Shown here piece after piece: positions 50,687-59,597 of a stretch of DNA of 64,000 bases. The stretch covers positions 682,001-746,000 of the forward strand of contig NZ_VWWP01000001.1 of the NCBI RefSeq assembly GCF_011752975.1, written 5' to 3'. The translations under genes were made by a program, and so were the position numbers. The notes beneath the pieces were generated by a model. It had not been told where the DNA came from and did not search any database. It saw nothing but the letters and a program-made list of their open reading frames with translations. The first letter of the stretch is position 1. The number at the start of each line of letters is the position of its first letter. This DNA is from Chryseobacterium sp. Tr-659. GTDB lineage: Bacteria; Bacteroidota; Bacteroidia; Flavobacteriales; Weeksellaceae.

Positions 50687-51925
50687 ATGCAATTTCCATA
50701 TCAATTAACTGCAAAAGGAAAATATTCCCTGAAAAATGTTCGTCTGGAAACAGGCTTTGAATACGAAAATGAAGAGGTGACAGGAACAAAAACAGGCCTT
50801 TTCAGTATTGATATTGAAAACGGAAAAATCCAGGCTGTAAAAGCAAATGATTCGGCTTCCGATGCTATTGATGCTGGAGGGTATCTGATGCTTCCTGCAT
50901 TCAGGGATATGCATATCCATCTGGATAAAACATTATACGGACTCCCTTGGCAGGCACTTTCCCCGAAAAGAAGGACGGTGAGAGATATGATCGCTTATGA
51001 ACAGGAAATCATTCCCGAATTATTAAAAACTTCCGTAGAAAGAGCAGAACAGTTAATCAACCTGCTGCAGCATTACGGAACTCATTTTGCGAGAACACAC
51101 TTCAATATTGATCCTACTTCCGGATTGAAGTCTCTGGAACATCTGGAACAAGCCCTTGAAAATAAAAAAGATTCTTTTAAAGCTGAGCTGGTAGCCTTTC
51201 CACAACATGGAATATATTACACAGAATCTGCATCTTTAATGAAAGAAGCGGCAAAGTTAAAAAGTGTAGGCTTTATCGGCGGACTAGACCCTTTGAGTAT
51301 TGACGGAAGCATTGAAAAAGTAATGGATTTTACAGTTCAGCTTGCTTTGGATCATCATAAAGGGATTGATATTCATTTGCACGAAGCAGGAGAATCCGGA
51401 ATGAAAACGATCAATTATCTGATCGATAAAACGATTGAAAACCCTGAACTTCAAGGGAAAACTTTTGTAAGCCATGCTTTTGCACTGGCTCACCTTTCGC
51501 CAAAAGAAACAGAACAGATTGCAGAAAGACTAGCCCACGGAAAAGTTGGAATAGCTTCTTCTGTTCCTTTTAAAGGGACTGTGATGCCGATTCCGACTTT
51601 AAAGAAATATGGAGTCAATGTTTTAATAGGAAATGATAACGTGCAGGATTACTGGAGTACCTTCGGTTCCGGAAATATGCTGCAAAAAGCAAATTTGATT
51701 GCAGAACTATACGGTTATGCCACAGAGTATGCGTTATCCAGGGCATTGCAGTTTGCTACTCAAAGTATTCTTCCACTGGATGAAAAGGGAATACAGCAAT
51801 GGCCTAAAGCGGGTGATGAAGCAGCTATCGTTCTGGCTGATGCCTCATGTTCGGCAGAAGCGGTTTCCAGAATGTCTAAAATAGAAGCCTTGATGAATGA
51901 CGGGAATCTGTTTTGGAGAAATTAA
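50687..51925 (+). CDS. Amidohydrolase, cytosolic paralogue
   Basis: A 412-residue metal-dependent hydrolase, clearly paralogous to the protein at 48267-49601. Shared blocks are YSLKNVRLETGFEYENEE, LMLPAFRDMHIHLDKTLYG, ELVAFPQHGIYYT, GFIGGLDPLSIDGSIEKVMDF and DIHLHEAGESG. It lacks the exported leader, so it should act in the cytosol where its sister may be exported. An ATG six codons earlier (50669) is an alternative start. Substrate unknown. Terminator at 51969-51999. Confidence 0.82.
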   Translation: MQFPYQLTAKGKYSLKNVRLETGFEYENEEVTGTKTGLFSIDIENGKIQAVKANDSASDAIDAGGYLMLPAFRDMHIHLDKTLYGLPWQALSPKRRTVRDMIAYEQEIIPELLKTSVERAEQLINLLQHYGTHFARTHFNIDPTSGLKSLEHLEQALENKKDSFKAELVAFPQHGIYYTESASLMKEAAKLKSVGFIGGLDPLSIDGSIEKVMDFTVQLALDHHKGIDIHLHEAGESGMKTINYLIDKTIENPELQGKTFVSHAFALAHLSPKETEQIAERLAHGKVGIASSVPFKGTVMPIPTLKKYGVNVLIGNDNVQDYWSTFGSGNMLQKANLIAELYGYATEYALSRALQFATQSILPLDEKGIQQWPKAGDEAAIVLADASCSAEAVSRMSKIEALMNDGNLFWRN

Positions 51926-51968
51926 CTGAAAGTATATATATTTTTTATACACTTGTTTTTTGTGAATC

Positions 51969-51999
51969 AGCCATTGGAGTTTTTCCGGTGGCTTTTTTA
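51969..51999 (+). terminator. Terminator after the second amidohydrolase gene
   Basis: Stem agccattgga / tccggtggct (ten pairs with two G-U) followed by a T-run. Confidence 0.8.
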
Positions 52000-52210
52000 T
52001 GAGTAATAAGAATGAATGATATGAATTTTTATAAGTATTAGATTCAATGAAATTACATATTAAATAAGGTGTTTTCTAGTCAGGATTTGTCAATATTATA
52101 GTGTATTTCAGAATTCATACATTCTTAAAATTGATTATTTGATTTTTTTTAATGTTAACATCTCTTAACGCTTAGAAGTCCGGTTATTGATAATTTCGGA
52201 TAATAAGGTT

Positions 52211-52245
52211 AAAAAAGCCTCCGGAAAATGTTCCGAAGGCTTTTA
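52211..52245 (-). terminator. Terminator of the beta-helix lipoprotein gene
   Basis: On the minus strand aaaagccttcggaa / ttccggaggctttt forms a 14-position stem (one G-U) followed by ttaacctt; A/T-runs on both sides make it usable in both directions. Confidence 0.75.
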
Positions 52246-52276
52246 ATTTGAAATGAAATCTAACTATTATATTGTT

Positions 52277-53686
52277 CTATAAGTTATAGTTGGTCCATCC
52301 TGCGTACCAAGTATCGTTAGCGTCTTTTACAGCACCTCTGTACGTTACCGGTGTAAACCAAGATGTTAATTTAGCATTTGTAAATACTCCTCCTGTTAAT
52401 AGCGGAGAACCAGCTGCAGGTGAGAAGTTTGGAGTAGTTCCTGCCGGAGCCCATGCACCTGCAAGTTTTACGTCAGCTGTTGAAGCAAGAATTGAGTTCC
52501 CTTTAGCATTAAACCAATTGGTAAGATCAGCTAATGTATAATTTGTCGGAGTAGATGTAGAAGGTCCGAATTTTAAAGGAGTTGTGTTTCCTGCTAAAAT
52601 ATTGTTTTCAAAGAATAGTTTGTTACCCACAATATTGTTATCCGTTGGAGTACCTTTTGTAGCATCAATGAATAAACCAACAGGGAATCCTGTAAATACA
52701 GAGTTGAATACAGAGATAGAAGAGTTTCTTCTGATCTGTAAAGCATTTTGGAATAATGCGTTGATAGATCCTGGAGCCGAAGAATTGATTGGCCCAATGA
52801 TCGTCATGTTAGAGAATGTAGCTGATGTCTGAGGATTTAAAGAAGATCCGTTGGCATCATTATCAGATTCAAATGCGTTAGAACCTGAAACGTCTGCTAC
52901 CTGAGAATCTCTTACCCCAATACCAAACTGAATATTTCCTGAGAATCCGTTATCAGTATCAAAATCATCATCAAGACCTTTGTAAGAGATAAGGTGAGAA
53001 CAATTTACCGTTCCTCCGAACCACTCAAAACTGTCGTCATTAGCATAAGCAACCTCTACATAATCTACTGTAGTTCCGTTTCCTACACCACCGAAAGTAA
53101 GTCCGTTGATCTCTTTATCTGGTAAGAATGCATATCCTGCATATTCTATTCTTACATATTTTAAGATACCACTGTTGTCAGCAGCATTGTTTCCACCGTA
53201 AAGTCCAAGACCTTCAGAGTTGTTGATTCCTCCTTCAATCTCTCCAACTCCGTTTGCTCCTCCAAAAGATGCATTGGTAGGTGCATTTCCTAAAATTACT
53301 ACACCTGCCCAGTCTCCTCTTTTAGGACTTGGTTTTTCTGAAGTGAAGATGATAGGGTTAGCAGCAGTTCCTTCCGCCATGATTTTACTTCCTCTTGTAA
53401 TGATCAAAGCTCCGTTTTTATCAGCTTCACCTACAATCTTTGTACCTGCTTCGATAGTTAAAGTAGCCCCGTTTGTTACATATACTAATCCTCTTAGCTT
53501 ATAAATTTTATTAGATTTAAGCGTAAGATTGGAAGTGATTTTTCCTGAAAGAATAAGGTTTTCAGTTTCTCCGTTTCCGTTACCTCCATTTTGAATAATG
53601 GTAGGTCCATCTTCTTCTATATTTCTACAAGCGGTAGTTGATACTAGAGCGCCAAGCATTAAAGAATATAAAACGAACTTTTTCAT
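52277..53686 (-). CDS. Outer-membrane or surface lipoprotein with right-handed beta-helix
   Basis: A 469-residue lipoprotein (lipobox TTAC, Cys20). The mature part is a strand-rich parallel beta helix: repeated short units such as VYVTNGATLTIEAGTKIVGEA, IITRGSKIMAEGTAANPIIF and VDYVEVAYANDDSFEWFGG. Bacteroidota relatives are sometimes mislabelled multidrug transporter; no transporter features are present. It is 45 bases after the stop of a large TonB receptor gene on the same strand, so it is likely its surface partner in place of a SusD. Ligand unknown. Confidence 0.82.
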   Translation of the reverse strand: MKKFVLYSLMLGALVSTTACRNIEEDGPTIIQNGGNGNGETENLILSGKITSNLTLKSNKIYKLRGLVYVTNGATLTIEAGTKIVGEADKNGALIITRGSKIMAEGTAANPIIFTSEKPSPKRGDWAGVVILGNAPTNASFGGANGVGEIEGGINNSEGLGLYGGNNAADNSGILKYVRIEYAGYAFLPDKEINGLTFGGVGNGTTVDYVEVAYANDDSFEWFGGTVNCSHLISYKGLDDDFDTDNGFSGNIQFGIGVRDSQVADVSGSNAFESDNDANGSSLNPQTSATFSNMTIIGPINSSAPGSINALFQNALQIRRNSSISVFNSVFTGFPVGLFIDATKGTPTDNNIVGNKLFFENNILAGNTTPLKFGPSTSTPTNYTLADLTNWFNAKGNSILASTADVKLAGAWAPAGTTPNFSPAAGSPLLTGGVFTNAKLTSWFTPVTYRGAVKDANDTWYAGWTNYNL

Positions 53687-53730
53687 GTTATAAAGAATTA
53701 AATTATTTATTAGATTATTTGTTGAGTGAA

Positions 53731-56520
53731 TTAAAAATTATATCCCAGTGTTAAACTGATGTTAGTTCCTGTAAGTCTTTCGATAGCAAGAGCATCTTTG
53801 CTGTCATACTTACCGTTGTCGTTCAGATCATGATAGAATTTAGCACGCTGGTTCAGGATATCTGAAACATTCAGCTTAATCTCTCCTTTATTGTTCCATA
53901 CTTTCTTTGCAAGCTGGAAGTCTAAAAGAGGTCTTGGTGCTTCCCAGATTGGTGGTACCTGATCATTTCCTACATAAAGAATTCTTCTTCCAATCATATT
54001 GAACAATACTGTAGAAGACCAACCTGATTTTTCAGTGTCATACTGAAGACTTACATTGACAGTATATGGAGACTGTCCCTGCATTGGTCTGTCAATTTTG
54101 GTAGTTTCGTCCGTTACCCTGTTCTTAATTAAAGCAACGTTTCCACCTAATGTAAAGTTTTTAAGAGCACTTACAAAATCCAGTTTTTTTCTGGCTTCCA
54201 CCTCAATTCCATAAGCATCAGCTTTATCTACGTTAAGGTAATTGAATGTGTTACTGGTTCCTACCCCTGATTGGTTGAAGTATAATTCGATAGGCTTTTT
54301 GAAGTTTTTATAGAAACCTGCTACGGATATAATTTCTCCGTTTCTTGGGTAATACTCCCAACGAAGATCGGCACTCGTTATTTTCGTTCTTTCAATAGAT
54401 TTGTTACCGATTACAGTAGCTCCCAGGTCAAAATCATAATACGCCAGAGGAGAAACCTCTCTGAATTCCGGTCTTACCACAGTTTGTGAACCGGCAAGAC
54501 GGATATTCATTTTAGGATTTACTTTGAATGTCAGGTTTACAGCAGGTAAGAAATCCGTAACACGTGTGTTGACAAAACGGTCATCACTTTTTTTCGTGCT
54601 ACCTACCAATTGATCAAAGTTTTCAATTCTTAATCCCCAAACTGCTCTTAACCACGGTGTAAAGTTATTGTCAAACTGTAAATATCCTGCGTTAAGGATT
54701 GTGTTGGCAATATATCTGTACTGATTTCCTGCAATCTCATCAAATGTAAATTTACCATTCGTTCCAAAATTTTCAGGATTGAAAATCGTTTCGAAAGGCT
54801 GAGAAAGTAATCCCTGATTGAAGTTTTCAAGTCTCACAGAGAATGGCCTTGAGTTGTATATTCTGTCTTTTACCTGGAATAAATACCCCCCTTTGATGGT
54901 TTGTTTTTGTCCAAACATTGTAAACGTCTTGGAGATATCCCCACCTGCGTTATATAAATAGTCGCTCAGAGTAGAGTAGAATACACTCCCTGATTTTTGA
55001 GAAAGACCATTAGAAATCAATGCTAAATAAGGACTTCCCGGAAGGTTTGTATATTGGTTATACTGCAAACGCTGTAGTAAAGGAATGTATTGATCCAGGA
55101 TCCCGAAGCTTCCGTACCAGTTTACGGTAAATCCTCCCAGAGCATCAATTTTATGAGTACCGTTAAGGGTTGAGTTATAGAAAGTAGTCTCCTTAAAACC
55201 AATTTCCCTTGCTATGATATTGGTCCCGTTGATCGGATCAAATTCAAAATCCTTTCCTGTTCTGAAAGACATGTGGTTCACCGTATTATTGGTGATGATG
55301 TTCTTTAAGGAAATTTTATTGTTGTTGTTCAGCTTTAAAGAAAGGTTCAACATCCCTCCTAAAATAATATCATTGCTGTATTTTTCTGTAAAATAATCGA
55401 AGTTGGTATCAGCAAGCTGATTGTTGATGGTAAAGAAACGGTTGGTAGATTCGGTTCTTCTTTTGTTGTTACTGTAGTTCAAAACTGCAATTACCCCTAA
55501 GTCTTTTCCAAAAAGTTTTGTATTGAAACCTCCGTCAAGCTGTAAACTTAAATTTTCAGGATAACCGATACTGTTGTACCCTAAATTCTTTGTATATCCT
55601 TTACCGATTTCTGTTTTCTGAGCCTCATTTAAAATACTGAAAGCATTTTTTGCAGGCATATTGGTTGGAAGCTTTCTGTAACCGTCATCAATTCCTAAAA
55701 AGTCCCATTTTCCACCTTTCTGCATATGGAACTCCTGTCCCATAGTAGCTGTATTTCCTCCTACACCTACCTGAGCATTGAAGAAGTTTTTGTTAGGAAT
55801 ATCCTTTGTATTTACCTGGATCAAAGCACCTCCCCATTCACCTGTATATTCAGGAATGAAGGTTTTGTTGATCACAAGGGTTTCGATAACGTTAGCCGGG
55901 AAAAGATCAAAAGAAAAGGTTTTTCTGTCCGGCTCTGTACTGGATAACTGAATACCGTTCAGCATCGCCTGGTTATAACGATCGGATAAACCTCTTACTA
56001 CAATATATTTTCCGTCGAACAAACTCACCCCGGAAACTCTTTTCAGAACTTCCCCTGTGTTTCTGTCCGGACTTCTTTTAATAGCTTCAACACCAATAAC
56101 CTGAGAAACTACACCGGCATTTTTCTGTAATCCGATGGTAGAGGCTATGGTTTCTTTTCTTGCATTGGATTTGATTACAACTCCCTCGATTTCCTTTTCC
56201 TTGGTAGACGGCTTGTCTAAAACGATGTCAAGGTGGGTGTTCCCCTCAGTTTTTATAGTAACTTCACTGATTTCTTTTCTGTTGTATCCGTTGGAACTTA
56301 CTGTTATAACGTAATTGGTGCCTGGGGAAAGATTGATAGAGTAGTATCCGGAAAGGTCTGTAGTAACCTCCTGGTTATTTACCTTTACCTTTACTCCTTC
56401 TATAGGAGTGTTGTCTTTCTCATCCAGTACCCTACCTTCCAGAATCTGACTTTGTGCAAAAGCATAGCCAGCAGAAAACAAGGCAAGTAGCACAATGCTC
56501 TTGTGGAGTTGTTTTTTCAT
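53731..56520 (-). CDS. Large TonB-dependent receptor with N-terminal carboxypeptidase-like domain
   Basis: A 929-residue outer-membrane receptor. The signal peptide ends about residue 22 (YAFAQ). A carboxypeptidase-D regulatory-like domain spans about 25-108 (GRVLDEKDNTPIEGVKVKVNN, SPGTNYVITVSSNGY). The plug spans about 115-250 (VLKRVSGVSLFDGKYIVVRGLSDRYNQAMLNG, GALIQVNTKD), and the barrel then runs to the terminal Phe (SLTLGYNF). It imports an unknown ligand. It is followed by the beta-helix lipoprotein gene and diverges from the PhoB/PhoR-like pair, so phosphate control is possible. Confidence 0.9.
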   Translation of the reverse strand: MKKQLHKSIVLLALFSAGYAFAQSQILEGRVLDEKDNTPIEGVKVKVNNQEVTTDLSGYYSINLSPGTNYVITVSSNGYNRKEISEVTIKTEGNTHLDIVLDKPSTKEKEIEGVVIKSNARKETIASTIGLQKNAGVVSQVIGVEAIKRSPDRNTGEVLKRVSGVSLFDGKYIVVRGLSDRYNQAMLNGIQLSSTEPDRKTFSFDLFPANVIETLVINKTFIPEYTGEWGGALIQVNTKDIPNKNFFNAQVGVGGNTATMGQEFHMQKGGKWDFLGIDDGYRKLPTNMPAKNAFSILNEAQKTEIGKGYTKNLGYNSIGYPENLSLQLDGGFNTKLFGKDLGVIAVLNYSNNKRRTESTNRFFTINNQLADTNFDYFTEKYSNDIILGGMLNLSLKLNNNNKISLKNIITNNTVNHMSFRTGKDFEFDPINGTNIIAREIGFKETTFYNSTLNGTHKIDALGGFTVNWYGSFGILDQYIPLLQRLQYNQYTNLPGSPYLALISNGLSQKSGSVFYSTLSDYLYNAGGDISKTFTMFGQKQTIKGGYLFQVKDRIYNSRPFSVRLENFNQGLLSQPFETIFNPENFGTNGKFTFDEIAGNQYRYIANTILNAGYLQFDNNFTPWLRAVWGLRIENFDQLVGSTKKSDDRFVNTRVTDFLPAVNLTFKVNPKMNIRLAGSQTVVRPEFREVSPLAYYDFDLGATVIGNKSIERTKITSADLRWEYYPRNGEIISVAGFYKNFKKPIELYFNQSGVGTSNTFNYLNVDKADAYGIEVEARKKLDFVSALKNFTLGGNVALIKNRVTDETTKIDRPMQGQSPYTVNVSLQYDTEKSGWSSTVLFNMIGRRILYVGNDQVPPIWEAPRPLLDFQLAKKVWNNKGEIKLNVSDILNQRAKFYHDLNDNGKYDSKDALAIERLTGTNISLTLGYNF

Positions 56521-56845
56521 TATTACTTCTTTTACTTCTTTTTCAAGGGCAAAATAAAGGCTAAGTTTTTAGGAAAAGTTTAGGAGAATCTTAATTAATT
56601 GTGAAGTTTATATTAATGGATGGGATTTGTTACCAGTTGTTGATGTTTGATTTTTATAATCGTATTTTTTTAGTTTATTTTCATTTATTGCTGAAATGTT
56701 TGGTTTATATTTATTTTTTGATTACTTTTATTGTTGATTTGTTAATCTATTCCTGTTTTAGTGTTTTTTAATAATTAGTTAACATTTGAGGGATAGATGA
56801 AATCAATGGAAATAATTAATTTTGTGGGAATTCTTAAACTAGAAG
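56521..56845. other. Divergent regulatory region between TonB receptor and phoB-like gene
   Basis: 325 bases without gene, very AT-rich. It holds TAATTTTG at 56817-56824 (candidate -7 for the regulator gene, 21 bases before its ATG, no TTG at proper distance) and several GTTAA/TTAAC motifs (56740-56785). Those repeated motifs are candidate binding sites for the adjacent response regulator. I see no further feature. Confidence 0.5.
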
Positions 56846-57520
56846 ATGAGCAAAAAAATTCTTTTAATAGACGATGAACTGGACATTTTAGAGATTCTGT
56901 CTTACAATTTGGAAAAGGAAGGTTATGATATCTATACCGCTACCAACGGTAATGAAGGTATAGAAAAAGCAAAGGAAATTGTTCCGGACCTTATCCTTTT
57001 AGATGTAATGATGCCTGAAAAAGACGGCATTGAAACCTGTCAGGAACTTCGTAAAGTGAAAGAACTTCAAAAAACACTTATTGTTTTCCTTTCTGCAAGA
57101 AGCGAAGAGTTTTCTCAGCTGGCAGGCTTCCAGGCAGGGGCCAATGATTATATCGTAAAATTGATCAAACCAAAAATCCTGATCTCCAAAGTAAATGCAT
57201 TATTACAGTTAACTTCTCAGGTTTCTGATAATGCTAAACTGATCGAAATCGGTGACCTTGTTATTGATAAAGACAATTTCAGAGTTTCCAAAAGCGGACA
57301 GCAGTTTCTTCTTCCCAAAAAAGAATTTGACCTGCTTTATCTTTTGGCTTCCAATACTGAAAAAGTTTTCAAAAGAGAAGAGATTTTGGAAAAAGTCTGG
57401 GGAAATGATGTGATTGTAGGAGAGAGAACCATCGATGTTCATATCAGAAGACTGAGAGAAAAATTAGGGATCAATACTATTCAGACCTTAAAAGGGATTG
57501 GATATAAGCTGATCGTTTAA
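56846..57520 (+). CDS. PhoB/OmpR-type response regulator
   Basis: A 224-residue regulator. Receiver domain 1-120 has acidic pair D9/D10, phospho-acceptor D53, S83 and K105. The winged-helix DNA-binding domain spans about 130-222 (FDLLYLLASNTEKVFKREEILEKVWGND, RTIDVHIRRLREKLG). Odd point: after K105 comes Leu106 where nearly all receivers have Pro (YIVKLIKPK). The histidine kinase gene follows after 50 bases, so they work as a pair. The PhoB/PhoR label is by family type and by the neighbouring TonB receptor, not by a proven phosphate signal. Confidence 0.85.
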   Translation: MSKKILLIDDELDILEILSYNLEKEGYDIYTATNGNEGIEKAKEIVPDLILLDVMMPEKDGIETCQELRKVKELQKTLIVFLSARSEEFSQLAGFQAGANDYIVKLIKPKILISKVNALLQLTSQVSDNAKLIEIGDLVIDKDNFRVSKSGQQFLLPKKEFDLLYLLASNTEKVFKREEILEKVWGNDVIVGERTIDVHIRRLREKLGINTIQTLKGIGYKLIV

Positions 57521-57570
57521 TGATTTAAAAAAATCTTACCTTTACATTTAATCTTTAAAACGTTGTAAAA

Positions 57571-58602
57571 TTGAAATTTTACAGACTTACCCTCGTTGCC
57601 TCTTGTCTGCTGACATTGGTAATGCTTTTTCTGGTGGTCATTTTCGACTCCCTGAAAGATATCTATTATGATACCCCTATGTTCAAAACGGGGCTTCTGA
57701 TTTGTATTGTTCTGATCTTTATTCTCAATTGTGTCGTTCTGGAACTTCTCTTTAATTATTATGGAAGGAAACAGGTGAAGGGGCTTTCCGGGATTCTTCC
57801 GCAGGAAATTGTTCATGATCATGATGAAAATATCACCATCAAAGAATTGGGAGAAAGATTTTCTGATCTCAATCAGCAGAAAGTAACGGAAATTGATATG
57901 ATGAAGGAAATGGAAAGCTACCGTAAAGAATACATCGGAAATGTTTCCCACGAACTGAAAACGCCGTTATTTTCCATTCAGGGATATGTAGAAACTTTAA
58001 GAGATGGTGGAGTAGACAACCTGACCATCCGTGATAAATACCTTGAAAGAATTGACCAATCTGTTGAAAGACTTATTGCAATCGTTACAGATCTTGATAT
58101 GATTAACAGATTAGAAGCAGGAGAAATCAATCTTACCGTTTCAAAATTTGATGTCAATCTTCTGATCAAGGAAATTTTTGATCTGCTCGATCTTGAAGCA
58201 GAAAAACGAAATACAACATTACAGATCCAGACACTGCATCCTCAGATTTTCGTGGAAGCGGATAAACAGAAGATTTCTCAGGTTTTTATTAACCTTATTT
58301 CCAATGCAATCCATTATGCCAACAGACAGGAAGCAAAAGTGATTGTAAAGACAAGTATCTTAAAAAATAAAGTGTTGATAGAGGTCATAGACAACGGAAT
58401 GGGAATCAAATCTGAAATCCTTCCGAGAATTTTCGAAAGGTTCTACCGTGTGGAAACCAGCAGAAGCAGAAGAGAAGGCGGTTCCGGACTGGGATTAGCC
58501 ATCGTAAAACATATCCTTGAAGCTCATAACGAAAACATTACCGTAGAAAGTGTTTATCTTGAAGGAACAAAGTTCAGTTTTATGCTTGAAAAAAGTAAAT
58601 AA
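57571..58602 (+). CDS. PhoR-type sensor histidine kinase
   Basis: A 343-residue membrane kinase. Two membrane segments (about 7-26 and 41-62) enclose a short periplasmic loop of about 14 residues, so it has no classic sensor domain outside. The dimerisation H-box is NVSHELKTPLFSIQGY (His127). The ATP-binding domain has N-box VFINLISNAIHYA, G1 VIDNGMGIKSE, F-box PRIFERFYRV and G2 GSGLGLAIVKHIL. The start is TTG at 57571: an in-frame stop lies at 57556-57558, and the next ATG would cut off the first membrane helix. It partners with the response regulator directly upstream. Confidence 0.88.
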   Translation: MKFYRLTLVASCLLTLVMLFLVVIFDSLKDIYYDTPMFKTGLLICIVLIFILNCVVLELLFNYYGRKQVKGLSGILPQEIVHDHDENITIKELGERFSDLNQQKVTEIDMMKEMESYRKEYIGNVSHELKTPLFSIQGYVETLRDGGVDNLTIRDKYLERIDQSVERLIAIVTDLDMINRLEAGEINLTVSKFDVNLLIKEIFDLLDLEAEKRNTTLQIQTLHPQIFVEADKQKISQVFINLISNAIHYANRQEAKVIVKTSILKNKVLIEVIDNGMGIKSEILPRIFERFYRVETSRSRREGGSGLGLAIVKHILEAHNENITVESVYLEGTKFSFMLEKSK

Positions 58603-58655
58603 TTCCGGCAAAATGTAAGAAAAAAAAATATTTTAAAAAATCCTGAAATATTTTT

Positions 58656-58683
58656 TTGTCACATGTCATTTATTATATATTTG
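58656..58683 (+). promoter_or_regulatory. Promoter of the pRiA4b ORF-3-like gene
   Basis: TTG at 58656-58658 and TATATTTG at 58676-58683 are 17 bases apart, matching the Bacteroidota consensus; the leader is about 45 bases. Confidence 0.65.
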
Positions 58684-58735
58684 CAACAGAGATTTATCAT
58701 AATTATAAAGGCAAAAAGTAATTTAAGAAACTGAT

Positions 58736-59332
58736 ATGGTTTACAAAATCCGCGTAATATTAGATGCGAAAGAGGATATTTTCCGTGATATTGAAGTTAA
58801 GGGAAAACAAACGTTATGGAATTTACATTTAGGAATTAAAAGTGCATTCAGTCTGCAGGGAGATGAGCTTTCTACTTTTAATCTGTTGGAAGAGGACGGA
58901 ACAATCGTAAAAAGTGTCCCATTGGAAGATATGAGCGATGATGGTGATGGCGAAATTATGTCAGATGTATACATTGATGAAGCTTTTGAAGGAAAAGGAG
59001 ACAAAGCACAGTTCCAATATGGGCTTCTAGATCTTTGGGAATTCTTCTGTGAGCTTATTGAAGTAATTGATGAAACAAAAGGAGTTAATTATCCGATCAC
59101 CGTATACAGATTTGGAAATGTTCCTTTAAAGGCTCCTAGCAAAAACGGAAATGCCGGAGGTTCTAAAAAGAAATCTGCAATGCCGTTGGTAGATGACGAA
59201 TTTGGTTTCGATGACGATTTCGGAGCAGGAGGAAATTTCTCAGATGAAGACGATAACTTCGATGATGAGGAAGAAGAAGACTACAATGATGATGTCTTTG
59301 ATGATGAGGATGACAATGATGATGAAAGATAG
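58736..59332 (+). CDS. Plasmid pRiA4b ORF-3-like protein with acidic tail
   Basis: A 198-residue protein. Residues 1-130 match the pRiA4b ORF-3 family (VYKIRVILDAKEDIFRDIEVKGKQTLWNLHLGIKSAF, and the later FQYGLLDLWEFFCELIEV). That family also occurs as the passenger of some insertion elements, but no transposase is near. The C-terminal 50 residues are almost entirely Asp/Glu with Asn. Function unknown; the acidic tail could bind basic proteins or metal. It has its own promoter and terminator, so it is a normal chromosomal gene, not a mobile-element remnant. Confidence 0.8.
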   Translation: MVYKIRVILDAKEDIFRDIEVKGKQTLWNLHLGIKSAFSLQGDELSTFNLLEEDGTIVKSVPLEDMSDDGDGEIMSDVYIDEAFEGKGDKAQFQYGLLDLWEFFCELIEVIDETKGVNYPITVYRFGNVPLKAPSKNGNAGGSKKKSAMPLVDDEFGFDDDFGAGGNFSDEDDNFDDEEEEDYNDDVFDDEDDNDDER

Positions 59333-59347
59333 GCAATAAAATATATA

Positions 59348-59379
59348 GGCCCCGGGTTACAACCCAGGGCTTTTTTTTG
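59348..59379 (+). terminator. Terminator after the pRiA4b ORF-3-like gene
   Basis: Ten-position stem gccccgggtt / aacccagggc with a two-base-plus loop and one mismatch, followed by eight T. Confidence 0.85.
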
Positions 59380-59388
59380 CAAAAAGAT

Positions 59389-59472
59389 AAAATGGCGAAA
59401 AGGCAAAGAAATGAATGGAGCCAATTTGTAAATAAGCTTCTTCTTCGCCTTTTCAGCTTTCTTCGCCATTTG
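59389..59472. repeat. Imperfect inverted repeat between two genes
   Basis: The end aaaatggcgaaaaggcaaag (59390-59409) recurs inverted as gccttttcagctttcttcgccattt, with an insertion. About 40 bases separate the arms. It may be a small palindromic element or a structured RNA leader; a low-complexity pyrimidine-rich stretch (59500-59560) follows. Confidence 0.4.
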
Positions 59473-59597
59473 AATATATCATATATCCATTTAGAAATTT
59501 ACACTTTTACCTTTTCACTCTTTAACGATTTCACCTTTTTACTCTTCACTCCTTTTCCTCCCAAAAAACAATCCTTACTTTTGTTAAAAATAGATTA

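Larger units (their letters stand above)
51926..52276. other. Gene-free interval between convergent genes
   Basis: About 350 bases between the second amidohydrolase and the beta-helix lipoprotein. It holds a terminator at each end (51969-51999 and 52211-52245) and an AT-rich centre with aatgttaacatctcttaacg. I see no gene and no repeat of the families noted elsewhere. Confidence 0.5.

Noticed and set aside
58736..59332. pRiA4b ORF-3-like gene as part of an insertion sequence
   Set aside because: No transposase, terminal inverted repeats or target duplication near it; it has a normal promoter and terminator.
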